Part shown: piece by piece, positions 59,101 to 64,000 of the stretch
How the letters are laid out: each line of letters opens with the position of its first letter
Numbering within the stretch: position 1 is the stretch's first letter
NCBI GenBank assembly: GCA_036013505.1
Contig: CP107851.1
Coordinates: 8,604,001 to 8,668,000, forward strand
DNA length: 64,000 nt
Direction: 5' to 3'
DNA from: Streptomyces sp. NBC_00510
GTDB taxonomy: Bacteria; Actinomycetota; Actinomycetes; Streptomycetales; Streptomycetaceae
The notes under the pieces: generated by a model
The model's input: the letters and a program-made list of their open reading frames with translations, nothing else
What the model was told of the DNA's origin: nothing
Database searches by the model: none
Position numbers and translations under genes: made by a program

Positions 59101-59754
59101 TCAACGCCGGCCCAGGAGACCGGACTCCCACGCCCAGGCGGCGATCTCCACGCGATTGCGGGCGGCCAGCTTGGTCTGCACGTTGGCGAGGTGCGTCTTC
59201 ACCGTGCCGACCGAGATGGACAGCGCCGCGGCGATCTCGGCGTTGGTCAGTCCCCGGGCGACCAGGCGGACGAGTTCCCCTTCGCGGCCGGACAGCGCGC
59301 TCTGCGCGGTGCGCCGGGTCGTCGCGGTGTTCCTCAGCTTCTCCAGCAGGCGCACGGTGACGGAGGGGCTGACCAGTGCCTCACCCGAGGCCGCCGCGCG
59401 GATCGCCTCCACCAGCAGGGCAGGTCCCGAGTCCTTGAGGAGGAACCCGCAGGCGCCGCCGTGCAGGGCGCGATGGACGTACTCGTCGTCGTCGAACGTC
59501 GTGGCGACGACGACCTTCGGCGGATCGACCACGCCGGGGCGGGTCAGACGAGCCAGCGCCTCGAGCCCGTCGAGGCGCGGCATACGGATGTCCATCAGCA
59601 CGACGCCGGGGCGGTGCCGCGCGGCGAGTTCCAGCGCCTCCAGTCCGTCCGAGGCCTCGGCGACGACCTCGATGTCGTCCTCGGCGGACAGCAGCATCGC
59701 GAACCCCGCCCGCACCATGACCTGGTCGTCGGCGATCAGCACACGGATCGTCAT
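59101..59754 (-). CDS. NarL/LuxR-type response regulator
   Basis: 217 residues. Receiver domain: RVLIADDQVMVRAGFAMLL with acidic pair, phospho-Asp in VVLMDIRMPRLDGLEAL, conserved Thr (VVATTFDDDEYV) and Lys (GFLLKDSGP). HTH: ALSGREGELVRLVARGLTNAEIAAALSISVGTVKTHLANV. The ATG at 59754 overlaps the stop of the histidine kinase by 4 bp, so the pair is translationally coupled. Targets unknown; the VanZ-like gene at 61284, divergent from the kinase, is one candidate. Confidence 0.93.
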   Translation of the reverse strand: MTIRVLIADDQVMVRAGFAMLLSAEDDIEVVAEASDGLEALELAARHRPGVVLMDIRMPRLDGLEALARLTRPGVVDPPKVVVATTFDDDEYVHRALHGGACGFLLKDSGPALLVEAIRAAASGEALVSPSVTVRLLEKLRNTATTRRTAQSALSGREGELVRLVARGLTNAEIAAALSISVGTVKTHLANVQTKLAARNRVEIAAWAWESGLLGRR

Positions 59755-61013
59755 CGGGCCGCTCCTGCCGTGACAGGGACCGGCGGCAGCGTGGCCTCGA
59801 CGCTCCAGCCGCCCCCGGGGGCCGGGCCCGCGTGGACCCGTCCGCCGATCAGGGTGACCCGTTCGGTCAGGCCCTTCAGCCCGAAGCCGCCGCCGGCGTG
59901 GTGGCGGCCGCCGCGTACCCGTCCGTCGTCGACGACCCGGACGGCGACGCCGCTGTCCGCCGTCCGTACCGCCTCGACGCGCACCTCGGTGCACCGGTGG
60001 GCGTGCTTGCGCACGTTGGTCAGCGCCTCCATGACCACACGATGCGCCGTGGTGCCGACCTCCACGGGCAGGTCGTCGAACGTGCCCTCCATCGTGAGCC
60101 GGGCCCGCGCGCCGCCCACCGCCGCGAACCCCTCGACGAGCGCGGGCAGTTCCGCGATGCCCGCCAGCGGCGCCAGGGCCGGGTCCCGCTCGTCCCCGCC
60201 GGGGTCGCGGAGCATGCCCACCATGTGCCGCATGGAGGCCAGCGCCTCCGCCCCGGCCTGCTCTATCCGTTCGAGCGAGGGCCGTACGAGCTCGGGTCGT
60301 CGCTCGGCTATCGCCAGTGCCCCCTGCGCCTGGACGACGATGCCGGTCACGTGGTGGGCGACGAAGTCGTGCAGGTCGCGGGCGAACTCGGTGCGCTGTT
60401 CCGCCCGGAGCGTCTCAGCCCGGCGTCGCCGGTCCGTCCGGACCAGGCGCCAGGCGGCGCCGGCGCCTGCCACCGCCGTGGCACCCACGGCGAAGAACAG
60501 GGCGACGGCGACGGTGGTGTCCCCCGGAGCAACCGAGACCGGTCGCAGCACGATCGCGGCCCATAGGAACGGCGGGACGGCCCATGACACCCACCACCGC
60601 CGTGCGCGCACGGGGACGAGCAGGAGCAGCCACAACAGCGCCGCCGGCTCGGCGAAGCCGAGTGCCACGTCCGCATCGGCCGCACCGCCGGCCCCGGCGT
60701 GCAGGGCCGCCGACACCGTCAGGGATGCCGCGCCTGCGAGACCGGCGACCACCGGGAGCGTCCGCGCCCCGAGCCACGGTGAGAGGACGACCGCGGCCAC
60801 GGCGAACAGCGCGACGAGCAGCTTGGTGAGCTCGACGCCCCGCGTCCCGGACAGACCGGCTCCCCAGTCGAACCACAGCGCCTCACAGAGGACCGCCGAC
60901 CACACCAGCCATGCCGCCCAGGAAAGTGCACGCCGCACGAAGATCCACGGGAAGGGGCGGGCGGAGTTGCCGCGGGCAGGCGCGGCGCTTGGCAGGGTTT
61001 CGCGGTCCATCAC
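59751..61013 (-). CDS. Sensor histidine kinase (HPK7/NarL-partner type)
   Basis: 420 residues. The N-terminal 190 residues hold several membrane helices (ELTKLLVALFAVAAVVLS, VVAGLAGAASLTVSAAL, ALLWLLLLVPVRA, TVAVALFFAVGATAVAG). The HisKA_3 phosphoacceptor is EFARDLHDFVAHHVTGIVVQ, followed by a Bergerat ATPase with VVMEALTNVRKHA (N box), VVDDGRV (D box) and GGFGLKGLTERV. GTG 61013 or the next ATG 61010 starts the protein. Overlaps the response regulator by 4 bp. The signal is not known; the multi-helix sensor without a large outer loop fits membrane-stress sensing. Confidence 0.92.
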   Translation of the reverse strand: MMDRETLPSAAPARGNSARPFPWIFVRRALSWAAWLVWSAVLCEALWFDWGAGLSGTRGVELTKLLVALFAVAAVVLSPWLGARTLPVVAGLAGAASLTVSAALHAGAGGAADADVALGFAEPAALLWLLLLVPVRARRWWVSWAVPPFLWAAIVLRPVSVAPGDTTVAVALFFAVGATAVAGAGAAWRLVRTDRRRRAETLRAEQRTEFARDLHDFVAHHVTGIVVQAQGALAIAERRPELVRPSLERIEQAGAEALASMRHMVGMLRDPGGDERDPALAPLAGIAELPALVEGFAAVGGARARLTMEGTFDDLPVEVGTTAHRVVMEALTNVRKHAHRCTEVRVEAVRTADSGVAVRVVDDGRVRGGRHHAGGGFGLKGLTERVTLIGGRVHAGPAPGGGWSVEATLPPVPVTAGAAR

Positions 61014-61283
61014 AGCAGGAGCATGCCACGGGTCCGGCGATCCACGTCGGGTCCGCCCGGGCCGGCACCCCCCTGACCTGTGGTTCGTGGGGCCGGACCG
61101 GATCGCCGTCGCGAGCGCGCCGCCTCACCGTCCGTCAGTCGGCCGAAAGACAGAGCCGACCGCGCAAGATCTGCCTTTCGCCGGATCCGCCGACCCGCGC
61201 GGCTCCCGCAGAGTCGTCCACGTCGGTACGCCGACTGCCCGGCGGATCGGCCGCCGTTCACACGTACCTGGGGAGAAAAGTTC

Positions 61284-61886
61284 ATGGGTGATGTCAACCT
61301 GCGGTTCGAGGCGCTACCGGTCTTCGTGCCCCTGGTCGCCGCCTTCTGCGTCTTCCTCGCCGTACGGGCGCTGCGCGGGAAGGGCGGGGCCGGATGGGGC
61401 TGGCGGTACGTGCCGATCCGGGTCGTCGCGGCGGTGTACCTCGCGGGCGTCCTCGGATTGACCTTCTTCCCGTTCCAGATCATGTACGGCAGGTACGCGG
61501 ACGAGATCGTCTGGTACGACCAGATCAACTGGCTGCTCCTGATCTCGCTCGACCCGAGCGCCGTACCCAACGTGGTCATGACGATCCCCTTGGGCATGCT
61601 GCTGCCCCTGATGTCGGGACGCGTCACCTCATGGCGGCGGGCCGCCGTCGCGGGCGCCGTCTTCAGCTTCACGATCGAGGTGTCGCAGGTCCTCGGGTGC
61701 GTCGTCTTCAACAACTACCGGGGCGCCGACGTCAACGACGTGCTCGTCAACACCCTCGGCTGCGCCTTGGGGTACGCGATCGTGCGGTGGGCGGCCGGGA
61801 CCGGCCTCCTGGAAGGCGTGGTGCGGCGCTGGGCGCTGCCTGGTTCCGCACTCGCGGCGGAACCGCGGGTCCGTGTCGCGGCATGA
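61284..61886 (+). CDS. VanZ-like family protein
   Basis: 200 residues with five hydrophobic helices. VanZ hallmarks: VVAAVYLAGVLGLTFFPF, NVVMTIPLGMLLPLMSG, FTIEVSQVLGCVVF and ADVNDVLVNTLGCALGYAI. ATG 61284 has GGGGAGAAAA upstream. VanZ in enterococci gives low-level teicoplanin resistance; in Streptomyces the families are broad and mostly uncharacterised. Divergent from the histidine kinase gene (270 bp between), which suggests regulation by that system. Confidence 0.87.
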   Translation: MGDVNLRFEALPVFVPLVAAFCVFLAVRALRGKGGAGWGWRYVPIRVVAAVYLAGVLGLTFFPFQIMYGRYADEIVWYDQINWLLLISLDPSAVPNVVMTIPLGMLLPLMSGRVTSWRRAAVAGAVFSFTIEVSQVLGCVVFNNYRGADVNDVLVNTLGCALGYAIVRWAAGTGLLEGVVRRWALPGSALAAEPRVRVAA

Positions 61887-61943
61887 GCGAACGCGAGCCG
61901 TACCCCGGCGACTTGTCGGACGGGTCACCGCGGGGAAGGGCCG

Positions 61944-61982
61944 GCGGCCGCACCGGCACGGAAGGGGAGCCGGTGCGGCCGC
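61944..61982. terminator. Bidirectional terminator hairpin
   Basis: GCGGCCGCACCGGC (61944-61957) pairs perfectly with 61969-61982 (14 bp, loop 11) between the convergent VanZ-like and mmsA genes. Confidence 0.8.
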
Positions 61983-62023
61983 GTGTGGGGGGCGGTCAGC
62001 GGGACGAGGGGAAGCTCAGGTCG

Positions 62024-63505
62024 TCAGCCGGCCGTCAGCTCGGCCGGGTCCGGCCAGCGGCTCGTGATGACCTTGCCGCGCGTGTAGAAGTGCACGGCTT
62101 CGCTGCCGTACATGCGGTGGTCGCCGAACGCCGAGTCCTTCCAGCCACCGAAGGAGTGGTAGCCCACCGGCACCGGCATCGGAACGTTCACGCCGACCAT
62201 GCCGGTCTCGACCTCCAGCTGGAACCGGCGGGCCGCGCCGCCGTCGCGGGTGAAGACCGAGCCGGCGTTGCCGAACGGGGAGCCGTTGATGATGCGCATG
62301 GCCTCCTCGTAGGTCTCCGCGCGGAGCACGCACAGGACGGGGCCGAAGATCTCGTTCCGGTAGACGTCCGAGTCGGTGCTGACGTTGTCGAGGAGCGAGA
62401 TGCCCATCCAGTGCCCGTTCTCGCGGCCCTCGACGGTGAAGTCCCTGCCGTCGAGCACCACATCGGCGCCCTGGGCGGCCGCGCCCGCGACGTACGCCGC
62501 GACCTCGTCACGGTGTGCCTTGGTGACGAGCGGGCCCATCTGGGACGTCGGGTCGTCGCCCGGGCCGATCGTGACCTTCGTGGCCCGCTCGGCGATCCGC
62601 GGCACCAACGCGTCGCCCGCCGAGCCGACCGCGACCACCACGGAGACCGCCATGCAGCGCTGGCCCGCGGAGCCGTAGGCGGCGTTCACGGCGGCGTCGG
62701 CGGCCGCGTCGAGGTCGGCGTCGGGCAGGACCAGCATGTGGTTCTTCGCGCCGCCGAGGGCCTGGACGCGCTTGCCGCTCGCGGACGCCCTTCGGTAGAC
62801 GTGGCGGGCGACCGGCGTGGAGCCCACGAAGGACACGGCCGCCACGTCCGGGTGGTCGAGCAGCGCGTTCACCGCGACCTCGTCGCCGTGCACGATGTTG
62901 AGCACCCCGTCGGGCACGCCCGCCTCGGCCGCGAGCTCCGCGAGGAGCATGGATGCGGACGGGGCCTTGCTGCTGGGCTTGTGGACGAAGGTGTTCCCGC
63001 AGGCGATCGCCATGGGGAACATCCACATGCCGATCATCGCCGGGAAGTTGAACGGCGAGATGCCCACGACCACGCCGAGCGGCTGCCGGATCGACGCCAC
63101 GTCGACATCGCTCGACACCTCGGTCGACGTGTCGCCCTTGAGCGCCATGCCGAGCCCGCAGGCCAGTTCGACGATCTCCAGGCCCCGGGCCACCTCGCCC
63201 AGCGCGTCCGCGTGGACCTTGCCCTGCTCGGCGGTGATCAGCGCGGCCAGGTCGTCGCGGCGCGCGTCCAGCAACTCGCGGTAGCGGAAGAGGATCGCGA
63301 TCCGCTGCGCGAGCGGGGACGTGCGCCAGGTGGCGTAGGCCTCCTTCGCCGCCGCGACCGCGGCGTCGACCTCTTCGGCGCCGGCCATCGCGACCTGGGT
63401 GGTGACCGCTCCGGTCGCGGGGTCGGTCACGGCTCCCCAGGTGCCGGAAGCGCCTGCGGCGTCTCCGTAGGGCTTGCCACCGATCCAGTGGGTGACGGTC
63501 TTCAT
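62024..63505 (-). CDS. mmsA: CoA-acylating methylmalonate-semialdehyde dehydrogenase
   Basis: 493 residues. Converts methylmalonate semialdehyde (valine and pyrimidine breakdown) to propionyl-CoA. Opening VTHWIGGKPYGDA, ISPFNFPAMIGMWMFPMAIACGNTFVHKPS, VNALLDHPDVAAVSFVGSTPVA, the MmsA-specific LGGAKNHMLVLPDADL, and the catalytic Cys in GSAGQRCMAVSVVV; EIFGPVLCVLR and NGSPFGNAGSVFT follow. ATG 63505 has GGAGGAG 8 bases upstream. No other valine-catabolic gene is adjacent. Ends at a hairpin with the VanZ-like gene. Confidence 0.94.
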   Translation of the reverse strand: MKTVTHWIGGKPYGDAAGASGTWGAVTDPATGAVTTQVAMAGAEEVDAAVAAAKEAYATWRTSPLAQRIAILFRYRELLDARRDDLAALITAEQGKVHADALGEVARGLEIVELACGLGMALKGDTSTEVSSDVDVASIRQPLGVVVGISPFNFPAMIGMWMFPMAIACGNTFVHKPSSKAPSASMLLAELAAEAGVPDGVLNIVHGDEVAVNALLDHPDVAAVSFVGSTPVARHVYRRASASGKRVQALGGAKNHMLVLPDADLDAAADAAVNAAYGSAGQRCMAVSVVVAVGSAGDALVPRIAERATKVTIGPGDDPTSQMGPLVTKAHRDEVAAYVAGAAAQGADVVLDGRDFTVEGRENGHWMGISLLDNVSTDSDVYRNEIFGPVLCVLRAETYEEAMRIINGSPFGNAGSVFTRDGGAARRFQLEVETGMVGVNVPMPVPVGYHSFGGWKDSAFGDHRMYGSEAVHFYTRGKVITSRWPDPAELTAG

Positions 63506-63876
63506 CGGCGGAACTCCTCCAAAGGTGACGGCGGCGGGCAGTGAGGTTCCTGTCGTCCACCTCACGGACCCTGACTGCAGCCGGAGGTCCGCGGTCCTGT
63601 CCACGGACACGCCCCCGGCCCGGGAGCGCGCGACTGCTGATATCGAAGTTACGGTTCCGATCGGCACGAAAGGGCGCTTGGGAGCCCGGCGGCCCGAAGT
63701 GCCTGCCGCGTGTCCCGAACTGTCGTGGGCTGGATCACCCGCATGCCGGGAGCCACCGTGTTCGTGCCCGGCGCGATGAGTTCCGGCCGCGGCGGGAGTC
63801 TGTTCCGGTGACCGTCGCAGGATGCCGTACGACGGCCGTACGACGCTGCCCGGCACCAGACACCACGGAGGACACC
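63506..63876. other. Divergent intergenic region (371 bp)
   Basis: Between the divergent mmsA and DUF899 genes. It holds their ribosome sites and presumably both promoters; the middle (63640-63660, CTGATATCGAAGTTACGG) is AT-richer. No gene seen. Confidence 0.45.
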
Positions 63877-64000
63877 ATGACGACCACACCGGACGACCCG
63901 ACCACCGCGCTGCCCGGCCGCCCGCCGGTCGTGGACCTGGCCACCTGGCAGGCCGCCCGTGACGAGCTCCTGGTCCGCGAGAAGGCGCACACCCGCGAGG
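63877..64000 (+). CDS. DUF899 family (thioredoxin-like) protein, N-terminal fragment
   Basis: The gene runs off the right edge. ATG 63877 has GGAGG 5 bases upstream. The first 41 residues end VVDLATWQAARDELLVREKAHTRE, matching the opening of DUF899 proteins (helix before the thioredoxin-like fold). Function in the family is not established. Confidence 0.8.
   Translation, partial: MTTTPDDPTTALPGRPPVVDLATWQAARDELLVREKAHTRE

Noticed and set aside
1..64000. CRISPR arrays, tRNA or rRNA genes, prophage or integrase modules, large biosynthetic cluster
   Set aside because: No direct-repeat/spacer series, no cloverleaf or rRNA sequence, no integrase or phage structural genes, and no polyketide, peptide or terpene synthase genes were found on reading both strands.

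Overview
The window is very GC-rich DNA of Streptomyces type. The evidence is the strong G/C third-position bias, frequent GTG starts, several probably leaderless promoters, and the families present: snapalysin, a LAL-type LuxR regulator, a MocR regulator, GlxA-type AraC regulators, long S8 proteases and many actinobacterial DUFs. No rRNA, tRNA, CRISPR array or phage module was seen. About 69 genes, gene fragments or broken genes are supported. There is no single large biosynthetic cluster; this is mixed accessory and housekeeping chromosome made of many small transcription units.

Layout. 1-4.2 kb: tail of a UDP-sugar dehydrogenase, a DUF6884 protein, a TetR gene, a GlxA-type regulator and a frameshifted anti-sigma-like ATPase. 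4.2-11.3 kb: an E1-only 2-oxoglutarate dehydrogenase with no E2 domain, divergent from a TDT/SLAC1 transporter, then a MalY-type lyase and an amidohydrolase. 11.6-16.8 kb: a secreted alpha/beta hydrolase, then a leftward transport operon made of an aquaporin-MFS fusion, a nucleoside hydrolase and a second TDT transporter. 17-20.7 kb: a MocR/PdxR-type regulator with three leftward genes (AhpD-like, LOG-like, SDR-like). All three promoters carry the same two half-sites at identical 24-bp spacing, so this looks like a complete small regulon. 20.7-29.4 kb: five GNAT genes, a blasticidin-deaminase-like enzyme, a broken S41 peptidase, a DUF2975/HTH operon with two tandem operators, a large hairpin plus palindrome beside a truncated SDR, a lower-GC isochorismatase-family gene, and small DUF genes. 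30-31.4 kb: a phosphotransferase gene between two decayed transposase remnants. 31.4-36.7 kb: a second GlxA regulator divergent from HD-domain, MFS and quinone-oxidoreductase genes, then a TPR/esterase. 36.7-39.6 kb: an RDD protein and an arsenic locus (arsI divergent from arsR-aquaporin-arsC). 39.6-46.6 kb: small secreted or membrane proteins, DUF4097 followed by a stub of an ABC ATPase, snapalysin, nitroreductase and a YidB-like protein. 47-54.7 kb: a LAL regulator, a 1220-residue secreted subtilase, and a lipoprotein that looks like the detached C-terminal domain of such subtilases. 54.7-64 kb: SUKH, DUF6584, SseB and DUF6518 genes, a NarL-type two-component system, a VanZ-like protein, methylmalonate-semialdehyde dehydrogenase, and the start of a DUF899 gene.

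Five genes (near 3519, 24159, 28206, 40536 and 40947) are each broken by exactly one missing base, mostly in G/C runs. That pattern suggests consensus errors at least as much as real pseudogenes, and should be settled before any of them is called dead. The observations I rate highest are the three-promoter MocR regulon, the aquaporin-MFS fusion operon, the split subtilase/lipoprotein pair and the E1-only 2-oxoglutarate dehydrogenase.
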